From positions 8,990,001 to 9,054,000 of the forward strand of contig JAGUCH010000003.1 in NCBI GenBank assembly GCA_019096065.1: a DNA stretch of 64,000 nucleotides, read 5' to 3'. Made by a program: the position numbers and the translations under genes. Source of the stretch: Paracyclopina nana. Taxonomy: Eukaryota; Arthropoda; Copepoda; Cyclopoida; Cyclopettidae. How positions within the stretch are numbered: position 1 is the first letter of the stretch; the number at the start of each line of letters is the position of its first letter. The notes under the pieces are model-generated. The model did no database searches and was not told where the DNA came from. It worked only from the letters and a program-made list of their open reading frames with translations. Positions 31,337-41,055 of the stretch are shown piece by piece.

Positions 31337-33619
31337 CTCTCATACCTCGTGACCTAGATGATATTGACTGGTAGAAATGGGGGTCAGCGGGAGTGTCAAA
31401 AAACGAGATAGGAGCTGGGTTAGCTGCAGCCACTGTGGCTGTGGCCGCGACCTTACTCGTCGCTGCTGCTTGTGAGGTTGTGTCGTCTTCATCACTGCCT
31501 GAGTCATCATCCATTTGTCCACCCGGATTCATCAAGGGGTCATAGAATGGTTGGGGCACTACGTATTCTGGATTTTGTCGGTTGTAGCGATTGGCTGCGG
31601 TGGTGGCTCTTTGCACTAACATTCTGACGTTGACGTCTTCTTTTCTAGCTTCTTCGGAGATTTTTAGCTGGGGATGGTCGTTTAACAACGTGCTGCATTT
31701 TCGCAACTTCTGCTGCAGAAGTTGCGCGAGTTCGCATATGAAATCGCCGGATTTCTTCTTTGTCATTTCCAGCTCCAGATTTGTAGCCATCGCCCTCAAG
31801 GTGATTAAGAGTTCTCTATATTCTCGCAATGATTGTTCGTCTGTCAGCTTATTGTTGCTTAGGGACTGATGAATGTGCCGTTGATACTGCTTGAGCTCAT
31901 CATTAGCATCGTACGCCATGTCTTGCAAAGGCACATCTAAAGACTGAACAAACTGCGATGTTTTCAGGTCGGGGTGCGCCACAAAGAATTGCACTCTTGA
32001 TCTCTCGGCTTCTTTATAGTCGTTGATGGCCCTTTCTACTTGGGCTGGTCCGCAGTCGTCGTTGACGAACGAATCTAGCATTGTTTGCATACTGGCCCTG
32101 AGCCTTGCTCTTATCTCCATGTATAGCGCCTCGCTGGGAGCCAACTCTGTCGTGGAATGAGGTTGCCGGTTGTTAGGGTTGCTTGGCTTGGTGCTCCAGC
32201 AGCTGGAGAGGCCGACCGACCGTTAGGATTGGATGGTTTCTCCAAATTCTTCGATTGTTGGAGCGGCATTGGCTGCTTCAAAATATCAGTTAATGGAGGA
32301 ACGCTACCTAATGAACCAGAGCGCATGTGATGGGTAGGTGGTGAAGGGCGTGGGGGCGGAACCATGGGTGGTCTTCCATCTGACAGCAGTTGGCTCGGGC
32401 GTGAGGCCGTCTTTTCCTTTTCTTCCAGCTCTTTACGTCGCCGTTCAAGTTGCTCTTGCTCCATCCTCAATTTTTCTCGAGCCTCTTTTTCTTGAGCTTC
32501 CAACTGCTTCAGTTTCATGATCTCACGAGACATTTGCTGCATGAGAGCGACCTGAGCCTGCTGGCTCTGCTCTTTACGCAGCCTGACGCGAACTTCATCT
32601 AAATGAGCGATGTAGGACCCCAAAGATTCCACTTCTTACTCAATTCCCACCATAAGTTCGTGAGCAGCAGCACTCGGAAGAGTGCGTGCATATTGGTTTG
32701 CAGCTGCTTGCAGATTGTCGATGACCATGGCTCCATTGTCACCCAGGTCTCTGAGATTGTTTGGGCCATAAGTGGCGTCCTTGACTGCTCGGATGGCTTC
32801 CCTAGCAAACTTTTCAGCGTCTTGTTTGGCTAGCTCCAGTGCAGTCTCTTTCAACCTGGACTCCTCCCTCATAGAAGCCATGTTGGTGGTCGAGTGCCTA
32901 GACACTGATGGTGGTTGCATTGTTGAGCTGGAGGTTGACAGCGAGCTTGACGGCCACGTTGTCTCTCCTTCTCCAGGTTGCCCCTGCCTCTCCTTGATTC
33001 TGGACAGGACATCTTGCCCGCTCAGAGACAAATACAAAGTGGAATCGCCCACCGATGGCTGAGTCTGGAGTCTCAAGTTGTCCTCCGTCACGGTGCCGGA
33101 GTCGCCTGCCTGACCACTTATTTCCATGGATAAGTTCTTACGGCGGGCAGGTATAATATAGGTGTCGAAGTAGTCTCGAATTACAGGCGTGATGCGTTTT
33201 GGTTGTCCTTGCGGGTGACTGTCCCCGCCGGTGTTTTCTGAGGCGTGTGGCTTTTCGACTTCTACGGCCTGACTATTGGCCTGCCTCTGACTGTCGTGAA
33301 AAGGCAATGGAGTTATCCTCAAGGGCTGCCCTTGAGGAGTATTTGAATCCGGTGAAATCTCTCTCCGTTCCAGTGATTTTGGTTGTTGCTTACGAGCGGC
33401 GGACTTGGCTTTGTACAACCTAGACACGATGGGCTCACGAGATGATTTTGAACTCAACGTCGTCTTCAGTTGTTGGACTGTCAATCCGGATTGCTCAGCG
33501 ACTTGCTGCGCAATCTCTTCGGGCGTCAAGGGCGGTAGATTGATTCGCCTGGCGCTGAAACGAGTCGAAGCGCTAATCTCTTTGCCGTGATTTTTTCGGT
33601 TTTTTGTTGACTTGGTCAT
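31254..33619 (-). pseudogene. BEL ORF1 region (N-terminal Gag extension), stop and frameshifts
   Basis: From ATG 33619-33617 a disordered serine/glutamine-rich protein runs to an in-frame TAA at 32638-32636. The same frame then continues with a strong coiled coil (lysine/glutamate heptads, ~32500-32400) and a proline-rich part to ~32111. A frame change near 32145-32165 leads to a second helical domain (32144-31254) with an alanine/valine-rich tail. A further change joins the gag/pol frame. BEL elements normally start with a shorter gag, so this ~800-residue extension is unusual. It has no similarity I recognise. It follows the primer-binding site directly, so it is the first thing translated. 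Confidence 0.6.
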
Positions 33620-33677
33620 CAGATGGCTCGGATTCAGTTTTACTTCTTTATCGTTGATTTGTTCGGGTTCTTTCCAT

Positions 33678-33695
33678 TCCCGGGTCACGGCACCA
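33678..33695 (-). promoter_or_regulatory. BEL primer-binding site
   Basis: On the minus strand it starts TGGTGCCGTGACCCGGG two bases after the LTR, complementary to a tRNA 3' end (CCA plus acceptor and part of the T arm). The isotype is not assigned. Confidence 0.65.
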
Positions 33696-33697
33696 TT

Positions 33698-34007
33698 TGT
33701 GGAATCCAGACACCTACTATGATGACCAAAAAGACAAGAGCAATCCACTATGACTATGGATATCAACAGAGCTCTACGCTAGCTTCTCCAACAGTGACAA
33801 CTGCTCTAACTCTAGACAATAGCAGTCTGCTAGCAACAATGCCTTTCAGAAGGCCAGGCCTTGGCCTTTGAAGGACTCAAATGACAACTCGAAATAAAGA
33901 CATGTACTATCTGTTTGGGCGGTAAAAATCAACTGTTTATTCTAGAATCAGCTTATGGTAGCGCAACTTCTTCTGGGTAATAACCAACTCATCACGCAAC
34001 CTCGCCA
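33698..34007 (-). repeat. BEL LTR, 5' copy (310 bp)
   Basis: Pairs with 14960-15269. It begins TGTGG and ends GCCA on the plus strand, followed by the duplication AATGT (34008-34012). Confidence 0.93.
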
Positions 34008-35042
34008 AATGTTACACTGTTACAACCTGACCTAGCCAAAGTCTTGGGAGCCAAAGGCAAAAGGAAGAGTAAGGCAGTCCAGGTTGTGGGCGACAATCAA
34101 GTTGTGGAGCAGCCTTCCTTCAAGGGCACCATGTACATCAGAGCAAGGGGCACAAAAGAACCGGTATTTCAACTCGAGTTCAGCACCTTTAATTTGCCCA
34201 TTGCAATCCAACCAGCTGACCCTAATGAAATCAAAGCAAAATGTGCTGGGCTAAACCAAATTGAATTCCCTAAGCCAGTGGATGGTGGTGTGGGACTTCT
34301 TATTGGGTTTGACAACATGCAACTCATGATGAGTGAAAAGGACATATATGTGATGGGAGGCCCCTTGGCAAGAAGGACTCCCCTTGGTTGGGCAATGCTG
34401 TTTCACCCAAGAACGGTTGGTATTGAAGCCACTAGTTTTGGCAGTGGTTGGAAACAGGTCAACCAATGCCAGGCTGAGACCATTCAAGGTCAGAAGATGA
34501 GCACAATCAAAGGACTTCTCCCAGACCTCGGGTGTCGGGGAGAAGCTGCGAGACTGCCTAGAGAAGAGTTTGGGGCAAACAAAAACCTTGAGCAAGTGGT
34601 GCAGTGTTGGCATCAAGTTGGACCGGCCTTTCCTTTGACAATTGCCCTCCTTCCTATGGCATCGGCTGAGACTGTCAAAGACCTTGAATTCTTATTTGGA
34701 ACTCAAAGGCGGGAGTGGAATTTGCCTCATGTGGCCTTGGCACTTATTGATTGTGTGCAGGGCATCAGTGATGTGGTGGTGCCAAAAGAGCTTAGATTGT
34801 ACCCGCATGCTTGTCTCGTGTGTGGCAACTTTGAACACTCAGCCACTGACTCCAAGAAGACACCCACGCACCTCAACATTTTGTGTAGTGGCGATGGTAA
34901 TGCTACAGAGCACCATGGACGTTTTGACTTAGTGCTAGTGCTTTTGACTATACAGCTGGCTTTCCTACAACATGTCACCTATGATAGGATGTTGGACAAG
35001 GCTGGCCGTGTCCTCATTCGTCCTATTAAGGAGGGTATCTGA
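34008..35042 (+). pseudogene. Element A protease C-terminal part and unassigned tail
   Basis: This continues the frame broken at 14959. The first ~130 residues have the flap-and-hydrophobic pattern of BEL-type (DUF1758) proteases: VGLLIGFDN followed by a G..A..TPLGWA block near 34360-34400. The remaining ~200 residues match nothing I know and contain a C..C near 34815 but no RT, RNase H or integrase motif. It stops at 35040-35042, 73 bp before the polypurine tract, so the normal position of pol is empty. Without the BEL insert the frame is open from linker to stop. Confidence 0.6.
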
Positions 35043-35115
35043 CCCTGCCAATGCTAGATTCTGGTTGTGACTACACCAAGTTGCTGTGATGGTGTCGAGC
35101 TTTATCAAGATGTCC

Positions 35116-35145
35116 CAGGGGAGACTGTTTGGGCTCCCGCCTTAT
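35116..35145 (+). repeat. Element A polypurine tract and truncated 3' LTR
   Basis: CAGGGGAGAC (35116-35125) followed by 20 bases identical to the start of the 5' LTR (12401-12420). Identity ends at 35145, where the sequence leading to the TFIIB-like gene starts. The rest of the LTR (~205 bp) is missing. Confidence 0.65.
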
Positions 35146-35177
35146 TGCTCGCAGTTGCGAGTTGCTCGCATGAAACA

Positions 35178-36038
35178 ATGGAGGAGGAAAATGATGGTAG
35201 CGCCCCTCACTTACTTCAACTCAGCTTGGATTGGAGTTTTAACGCCAACATACCTCCAATTTACGCTCAAGATATGGTGGTGATACACTCGTTCCTGATC
35301 AAGCAAATACCCGAGCTGAGATATATTGAACGCGACTGTTTGTTGGCGTACTGTCTGCATTTGATTCTTTTGCGGGAAGGATGCACTAGGTCTTTTCGTG
35401 AAATTGCGGGCATTACAGGTATCTCGGAAAAAACTCTCAACCATTTGGAAAAGAAAGTTGCAAGAGCTGGTGTTGCGGGCACATTATCTCCTTTATTAAC
35501 CATGGTCGGATTAACACCTTTGGATCTTTTACCTCGCCTGAGTAGCCTCCTAGGCCTGCCTACCTCTCTACAGAAGCAATGTGTAACCGCGTTACAAGAG
35601 GTTGATTTGTTAAGCTCTAATCACCCTAGCACTTTGTGCTGCGCTCATCTCTATCACTTGATTCAGGAAAGCAACCTTAGGATACCAAATCACGGAGATA
35701 TTTGTAAAGCAGGAGGCATTAGTAAAGTTGCCGTTTTGCGCTACATTTGCCAACATCTCAAAAAAACTGAGGGAAGAAAGAAGGTAAAGATGAGGGAGCA
35801 CCTTTACAAAGAGCACTACCATCCCTCTACCATTGATACATTTGCAACCGGTATCCAATCCTTCCTTGATCCTCTAGTGAACAGCATCCCATTTGCCAAG
35901 GGACTCGCCGATGCTTTATTGGGAACAAACGAGGATGACGACAGAGCTCGCTCTCAAAGAAGGCAACAAAGACATGTTGATTTCACCGAGGGTGAGGTGA
36001 TTACTACATCATCAACACCCAGGGGAAGAACGCGATAA
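35178..36038 (+). CDS. TFIIB-like protein (two cyclin-type repeats) in Polinton context
   Basis: 286 residues from ATG 35178. Two repeats resemble the cyclin folds of TFIIB. Repeat 1 (residues ~45-100) has REGCTRSFREIAGITGISEK, aligning with the QEG.PRTFKEI....ISKKE segment of eukaryotic TFIIB. Repeat 2 (residues ~150-230) has LLPRLSSLLGLP...LQK followed by the EVDLL and ICKAGGISKVAVLRYI helices, matching the second TFIIB repeat. No N-terminal zinc ribbon is visible. A ~55-residue basic/acidic tail ends the protein. The frame is intact, and the stop is 25 nt from the integrase ATG on the same strand. It would act in transcription initiation by recognising promoter DNA/TBP and RNA polymerase. 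TFIIB homologues are known in giant viruses; I know of none in the standard Polinton gene set. Confidence 0.7.
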   Translation: MEEENDGSAPHLLQLSLDWSFNANIPPIYAQDMVVIHSFLIKQIPELRYIERDCLLAYCLHLILLREGCTRSFREIAGITGISEKTLNHLEKKVARAGVAGTLSPLLTMVGLTPLDLLPRLSSLLGLPTSLQKQCVTALQEVDLLSSNHPSTLCCAHLYHLIQESNLRIPNHGDICKAGGISKVAVLRYICQHLKKTEGRKKVKMREHLYKEHYHPSTIDTFATGIQSFLDPLVNSIPFAKGLADALLGTNEDDDRARSQRRQQRHVDFTEGEVITTSSTPRGRTR

Positions 36039-36046
36039 AAGCAAGT

Positions 36047-36060
36047 AGAGAGAGAGAGAG
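36047..36060. repeat. (AG)n microsatellite between TFIIB-like gene and integrase
   Basis: A short AG run in the 25-nt gap, which places a purine tract directly upstream of the integrase start codon. Confidence 0.8.
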
Positions 36061-36063
36061 ATA

Positions 36064-36723
36064 ATGAATTTAACTCCTCTGAAAGCTTGGCGTCATCTAC
36101 TGGCTAACTATAGATCTCCTGTCTCGTCCGTCGGGTTTGCATCACCGGGTGTTATCTACCAATTCTACGATGAAGCCCTTCCTTTAAAGAAAATAAAGAA
36201 GTTCCTCTCCACTGCAAATTTCTATACTTTGCATAGGAACTATAAAAAACCTAGGGTTCGCAACCCTATTTACTGCTATGCAAGCAGAGATCAACTGCAA
36301 TGTGATATTGGCATGATGAAAGATCAGGGAGCCCACAACTTGGGAAGGCGTTACCTATTAGTTGTGATTGATGCGTTCACCAAGCGGATTTTTGTGAGAG
36401 CTTTAAAGACAAAAAGTGCCGGTGAGGTGGTGGCAGCCTTTGAAGACATGTTTCACTCGGAAATCCGTAGAGCTCGGACCCTTGTCACCGATCTTGGCAA
36501 GGAGTTTATCAGCCGAATGTTTCTGGCAATGACTGACAGGCTCGGCATTGCAATGTACACCAGCCCAACTACGGGTAAAGCGCTCATTTGCGAGATGGTC
36601 ATGCTCACTCTCAAATCATACATTGAGCTGCGTAGTGAACAGCCGCCGCTGGCACATCAATTGTACACCTTTCAAGACAAACCCTGCGAACCGCGACTCC
36701 TCTTCGTGGGCGAGGAGGAGTAG
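36064..36723 (+). CDS. Polinton/Maverick retroviral-type integrase, C-terminally truncated
   Basis: 219 residues from ATG 36064. The N-terminal helical domain is followed by NFYTLHRNYKKPRVRNPI, the block typical of Polinton integrases, then an RNase-H-fold core with catalytic D in QCDIGMM, D in VTDLGKEF and E in LICEMVML. The DDE triad is therefore present. Polinton integrases normally continue for ~100 more residues (C-terminal barrel or chromodomain); here the recognisable sequence ends near 36630 and the frame stops at 36721-36723, close to where element D-type sequence begins. It catalyses strand transfer of Polinton ends with 6-bp duplications. It is probably inactive because of the truncation. 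Confidence 0.88.
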   Translation: MNLTPLKAWRHLLANYRSPVSSVGFASPGVIYQFYDEALPLKKIKKFLSTANFYTLHRNYKKPRVRNPIYCYASRDQLQCDIGMMKDQGAHNLGRRYLLVVIDAFTKRIFVRALKTKSAGEVVAAFEDMFHSEIRRARTLVTDLGKEFISRMFLAMTDRLGIAMYTSPTTGKALICEMVMLTLKSYIELRSEQPPLAHQLYTFQDKPCEPRLLFVGEEE

Positions 36724-37196
36724 ATCTCCTAGATGGCCAGTGTTCCCGATGAGGCTGGATGAGTTGCGATGAGGGTACAGCACGGCCGGCCCTTTGTACA
36801 CCTCGCTTAGCTCGTCCTCGCAGCGAGGGGCCTTGCGTTTAGGCCACACAATGGTGCCTTCAGCGTCAGGAGCATCAGTGTAGGGTTGCACAAGCAATGG
36901 CCCGGATGCATGGTTGAGGTAGCGTGCTAAGTATAAGATTTCTTTTTAGAGGTAGTCAGTTGGTAACTCAGACTGCAAGAGAGAAAGAGAACAATTATTG
37001 TGTGTCTTGAGTGTCTGCTTGCGACCGAATGTCATGGTTTATAAACATGAGCAGATGTGAATTATGCAAGTTATGATACGTGTGTGAAATATGAAATATA
37101 TGTGCGCACCCCCCCAAACTTTGTCGTGAGGGAGCAAAATATTGGTAGATTAGAGAGTTCTTTTTGCAGTGCAGTTATTTTCAGTCTTGGAACACA
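36724..37196. other. Unassigned stretch between integrase and element D
   Basis: No gene is supported. A minus-strand frame (36616-36897) overlaps the integrase end but matches nothing I know. The stretch at 36940-37190 looks LTR-like (AT-rich, TATAAA-type boxes near 37040) but has no partner in the window. Confidence 0.35.
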
Positions 37197-38390
37197 TCAT
37201 CGTGCGTTTCTGCTGTAGTTGCGGATGGCGCCGACGAGGATGTTGAATGCGACACTTCTCTGATAGGTGATGGAATTGATGGCCGAAGAGGTAGTGGCCG
37301 AGGTTCTAGTGGTGGCAATAGATACCTTGCCGAGTGATGCATAGGTGGTGGAGCAGGCTGCAGGTGGTGGAGCAGGCTGCAGGTGTTGCAGCGGTAACGT
37401 GTCTTCTTCTTGTGTATTTTGCCTGTCACCACTACGGGTTTTAGATCGGGATCTTTTTGAGAATGCGTCTGGCCTGCCTAAGAATTGTTCCGTGTCGGCT
37501 TGGAGCATTTCTGCATTTGACCGGCGTTTCCGCTTGGCTACCGTGCTGGTGCGCTGGGGACGAACTGCGCGGGTAGGAGATTCTTGCAGCTGTGGTGTAT
37601 TTTGCATAGGCGTGTTTTCGGTCTCAGGCTTGTGCTCCGGAGTGGATGATTGATCGTCCGTATCGGGTTCGTATCGGGTGCAGTTGTATTCAGGTATAGT
37701 CGGGTCATCATTGAAAACCGGAATAGGATCATTATTAGCTTCCGGAAACCCATACTCCCGGTCCGTCGGAGCCACCGCGTATTCGTAAGGCGTGGAGAGG
37801 TCGCTGGTTGAATTCGTTGCGGGGTCGTCTGGCGGGTCCGTGAGGAATTCGGTGGACTCGTCGCCCAGCATGAGCTCGGCGGCCCGAGTGGACCCGTGAG
37901 GCCAGTGGGTAGCTACTGCGGCCACCAGGGTGACAGTGCGGGCTGGAATGTTGACGGGTCGCAAAATCCGGACTTCGTACTCCTCCTGGACTGCAGTGGG
38001 TTGAAGGGCGCCCACCAACGGAATCTGTTTCCCGTGCACACGGAGGGTCCCTTGGGAGTGAAGCTGATCGATGCGATGATGGCTCAGGAACGGCCCCGAC
38101 AGGTTGAAATCCATGGAGAGGTTTTGCACCACTGCGGGGCGGATTGAGAAGGAGTGAGGATGATTGCCTAGCTGCACTCGTAACGGCTGCCGCAACTCCC
38201 CCAGGACCTGGAGACGTTGTTGAGCGTGGGCGGTGCCCACGGCGGGCATGTCGGGCATGGGCCGGAGGCCATGCGGAAGAACTCCGAGGCGACGGGCGAA
38301 ATTCTCGGAGATACACGTGCGCCAGCTGTTGCCACTGTCGACCAGAGCCCTGGCCTTGATCCTGCCGATGCGGATCGGGACCTGGGCCAC
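37197..38390 (-). pseudogene. Element D protease ORF
   Basis: About 397 codons open. A retropepsin active site (ALVDSGNSWRTCI) near residues 15-28 is followed by the expected hydrophobic strands (VRILRPVNIPARTVTLV near residues 150-165). The C-terminal half is disordered, serine/threonine-rich, with a basic cluster (~residues 290-300) and a duplicated glycine/proline-coding repeat at 37345-37390. It ends without entering reverse transcriptase, so pol is deleted. The frame differs from that of gag upstream. Confidence 0.7.
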
Positions 38391-38464
38391 GAATTCTTGG
38401 TGGCTGCCAATATGGTCGAGAGCTGCTAATATGAGGGAAGATGAGGGGACCCGGCTGGAGCTCT

Positions 38465-39220
38465 CTACAACCGGGTCGAGTCGTTTCCCGGTGCCGAGTC
38501 ATCCGAGGCTTCGGATTCGGGCTCCTCCCTGGACTCGGCCTTGTGGATCTCATTGACTCGCGGCTTCTTGCTGGCTTTGCCGGACGAGCCTCGCCGATCA
38601 GAAGAGCCTTTTTGATCAAAGGCTCGCCTTCGTCCTCGACCTCGAGATGATTGACCTCGGTTTCCCTGGTCCTTGTTGAGGGAGGCCGCATGGGCCCACT
38701 TGTCCACCTTGGGATCGTAGAGGCCATTACGCTTATCGGAATCAAGGGTCCTGCACTCGCTCTTGCGGTGACCCTTGCGTTCGCAGTAGAAGCATACCAC
38801 CTTGGAGTCATTACCGGACCCAGGAATCATAGCAGCGACGCGGCCTTTGCCCTGCCCCAATGACAGCCAGCACTCAGCTTGGCTGGCAGCTTCTAGGGCG
38901 TCGGACATGGTGGAAAATTTATGTCCGACGATGCCCACGTCATGACCATGTCCTTACGATGCAGCTTGGTCACGAACATGCGGATCAGGTCAGGGTAGGT
39001 CTCGACTTCCTTGGCCAGCTCTGGTTAAGCGAGGACGAAGATGCTGCGCAGCCTGGCGTGCCACTGTGGGACTCCTTCATCGGAGCGCTGGTGAGCCGTC
39101 TCGAGGGCAATGCGGGCCACCTGAGAGGACGTGGCCGTGACAAAGAACCTTTCGTAGGCATCGAGCAGGTGCTTGAGAGTGAAGCTCTCGTCCGTCAAGA
39201 ACAGGTCCACCTCATTGATG
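38465..39220 (-). pseudogene. gag: Element D gag, C-terminal part with zinc knuckle
   Basis: 38938-38465 contains a CCHC knuckle (CFYCERKGHRKSEC) and a basic, arginine-rich tail. 39220-39025 encodes a helical capsid segment (DLFLTDESFTLKHLLDAYERFF) that stops at 39024-39026, with a readable continuation through the stop and a frame change near 38940. It is clearly degraded. Confidence 0.75.
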
Positions 39221-39786
39221 CACAGTAGGGTCACTCCTAATAAAAAAGTCGCATCATTGAAAAGTATGTAAAAATGCACCATAACTTTAAGAATGCCAAA
39301 AATCATATGAAAGTCATTTTAAAGCCAGAAAAATTTAAATAAATTAGGTTTTTAGGCAGCCAATTGCCTAAATTGATCAAAAACATACCAATTTTAATAA
39401 AAATAGCCACAAGTTTGGTTTGCAAAAACTCCGCCATATCTCATAAGAATGTGGACATATGAACACAACATGGGTACTAAATTATTCCAAGGTGTCCTTC
39501 TGAAATTTTTTGGAAAGCATCTTTGAGGAATGCTGAGGTCCAAGGGATCTAGGCACATATAATTTTTTTCTGATTTTCGTGCAGCCTTTTGGGACAGATT
39601 TTCATAGACAAAATCTGAGTTTGATAAAATAAAATCTCCAAAGATAACATTTTAATAGCCCAAAAACATCATGGAAGTCAATTTTGAAGTGTTAGCATCA
39701 ATCTAGAGCCGATTTAGTGATGGCCTTTTTCGCTTAAGTTTCAGTGACAACGATGCGACTTTTTTGTTAGGAGTGACCCTTCTGTG
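39221..39786. mobile_element. 566-bp non-autonomous DNA transposon (CACAGTA ends, 5-bp TSD)
   Basis: Inverted repeats of ~38 bp start CACAGTAGGGTCACTCC on the left and CACAGAAGGGTCACTCC on the right (reverse complement). It is flanked by the direct duplication TGATG (39216-39220, 39787-39791). Removing the element and one duplication joins the two gag parts of D in one frame, which proves insertion. No coding capacity. The 5-bp duplication and CAC-type terminus are the combination seen in Transib elements, relatives of RAG1; superfamily assignment is tentative. Confidence 0.85.
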
Positions 39787-40067
39787 TGATGGTGCGGAGG
39801 GCCGCGCCCACCATGGCGTGTTTAACCTCCAGCGAGTGTTGATTTCCAGGAGGCGTAGCTCAGCCTCCCGCTGGCGAGCCTGCGCGTCAGCCTGCCGCTG
39901 GGCCTCCATGGACTTCAGGAATTGCAGCAGCATAGCCTGCGACAGGCCGTCGGTGCCTGGGCTGGCGCCAGCCGGGTTAGCCTCGGCTGGTAGGAGTGGC
40001 GTTTTAGTGCAGCGATTCGAAATTGTTTGTGCAATCCGGTCCCCGCTAGGAGATTTTGACGATCGTT
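39787..40067 (-). pseudogene. gag: Element D gag, N-terminal part
   Basis: On the minus strand from ~40067: an alanine/proline-rich start, then a glutamine/alanine/arginine helix (FLKSMEAQRQADAQARQREA) typical of Gag N-termini. A frame change near 39815-39830 is needed to continue into the capsid segment beyond the transposon. No ATG is certain. Confidence 0.5.
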
Positions 40068-41055
40068 AAGCAAGAAGGTTGTTTGGAGCGACTACTGCGC
40101 ATGCGAGAATAATGGCTTTTAGTGCGTTGACAGACAATCTCGCTAATTGCCTTGCACATGTGAAGCGCAGCATGCAGCCCTCATAAAGGGGCCAGTTTTA
40201 TGGCTTGTTTATTGGCGCTCTTTTGTCTCGCTGCAATATGGCCAATACGTAAATTGCAGCGGCAATTGTGCGTTGAAATGCATTGGAATGGAGCGGCTCT
40301 GGCACTCTAACTGATATGATCTTGGGTCGCTGCCTTAGGGGGGTTGCTGACCCGCCCTGTGTGGCCTTGGGCGACTGCGGCCTCGAGGCCGCCGATCGTG
40401 ACGTGCGTGGGTGTGGCCGACCTGGCAGTTCACTGCGCAGGTATTTGAATTGAGTTGGGAGCATGAAAATGAGCGGCGGATCGATCGTGTTGATCGCGTT
40501 TGATTTATTAGCATTCGCAATGCGTGTACAGTGACTAGTTATCATATAGTGGCTCGTTGCATCTTTCTGCTGAGTGAAGCAATGCCTACTGTATTACGTG
40601 CTTCCGGTGACCCAGGGGTTGGTGGCCTCCTTCTCAAGGGCGCCCCTGGCCTCGACGAGGAAACGGTCCTGGTGTATGGAACGGGCACAGCATCCGCACT
40701 CGGTGTCTCCATGGACAACGCGGGTGACGGGATCTGCTGCCCAAGTTGCTCCCACTCGTGAGCTTTGGTAACCTCGGTTACTGTAGCCTCAGCGAGGGTG
40801 AGGTTGATGTTCGTGGCATGCTTCCAGCCGGAACGCGAGAGTGGTGGTCACAACCACGGCAGCCTCGAGCCTTTGAGGCGAGGTGTAAGGGATGTTCGTG
40901 GCATGCTTCCAGCATGAACGCACCAATATTATTGCTTCCTGTTCCCAATCTTGATCTGGTCGTTGTCAAAAACGACCTCCTGGGAGTGGAGGCGGGAGCG
41001 AAGGCGTCGCGTGTTTTGCAGTACTCGAAGAGTTGTCCTCAGCACCGCGCCAATT

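Larger units (their letters stand above)
14960..34007 (-). mobile_element. BEL/Pao retrotransposon inserted in element A
   Basis: It is bounded by 310-bp direct repeats (14960-15269 and 33698-34007) that differ at 4 positions as I read them, with the 5-bp duplication AATGT at 14955-14959 and 34008-34012. LTRs are TG...CA on both strands. Minus-strand order: LTR, primer-binding site, long disordered ORF1, gag-like region with zinc fingers, protease, RT, RNase H, integrase (interrupted by gypsy C), a third ORF, LTR. Without the gypsy insert it is about 11.5 kb, long for BEL. It carries a few frame lesions and two in-frame stops. The low LTR divergence means recent insertion. Confidence 0.92.
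12401..35145 (+). mobile_element. LTR element A (gag + protease, no RT seen), split by a BEL element
   Basis: The left part (12401-14959) has a 225-bp LTR, a tRNA primer-binding site, a leader, gag and the start of protease. The right part (34008-35145) has the rest of the protease, an unassigned ~200-residue tail, a polypurine tract and the first 20 bp of a 3' LTR. The BEL element and its 5-bp duplication separate them; conceptually removing the insert leaves the protease frame open across the join. Nothing resembling RT, RNase H or integrase lies between protease and 3' LTR, so A looks like a gag-protease-only, non-autonomous or internally deleted element. The gag and DUF1758-like protease suggest BEL/Pao affinity, which is uncertain. 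Confidence 0.72.

Noticed and set aside
35146..35177. Polinton terminal inverted repeat at the LTR junction
   Set aside because: The short local palindrome (CTCGCAGTTGCGAG) has no partner copy and Polinton termini look different; it is more likely a deletion junction.
36616..36897. Minus-strand protein overlapping the integrase end
   Set aside because: It overlaps a better supported gene on the other strand and matches no family I recognise.
36940..37190. 3' LTR of element D
   Set aside because: It does not match the candidate LTR at 41056-41250 and has no partner elsewhere in the window.
40198..40545. Element D leader ORF as a gene
   Set aside because: Arginine/proline-rich translation of GC-rich DNA with no family signal or start context.
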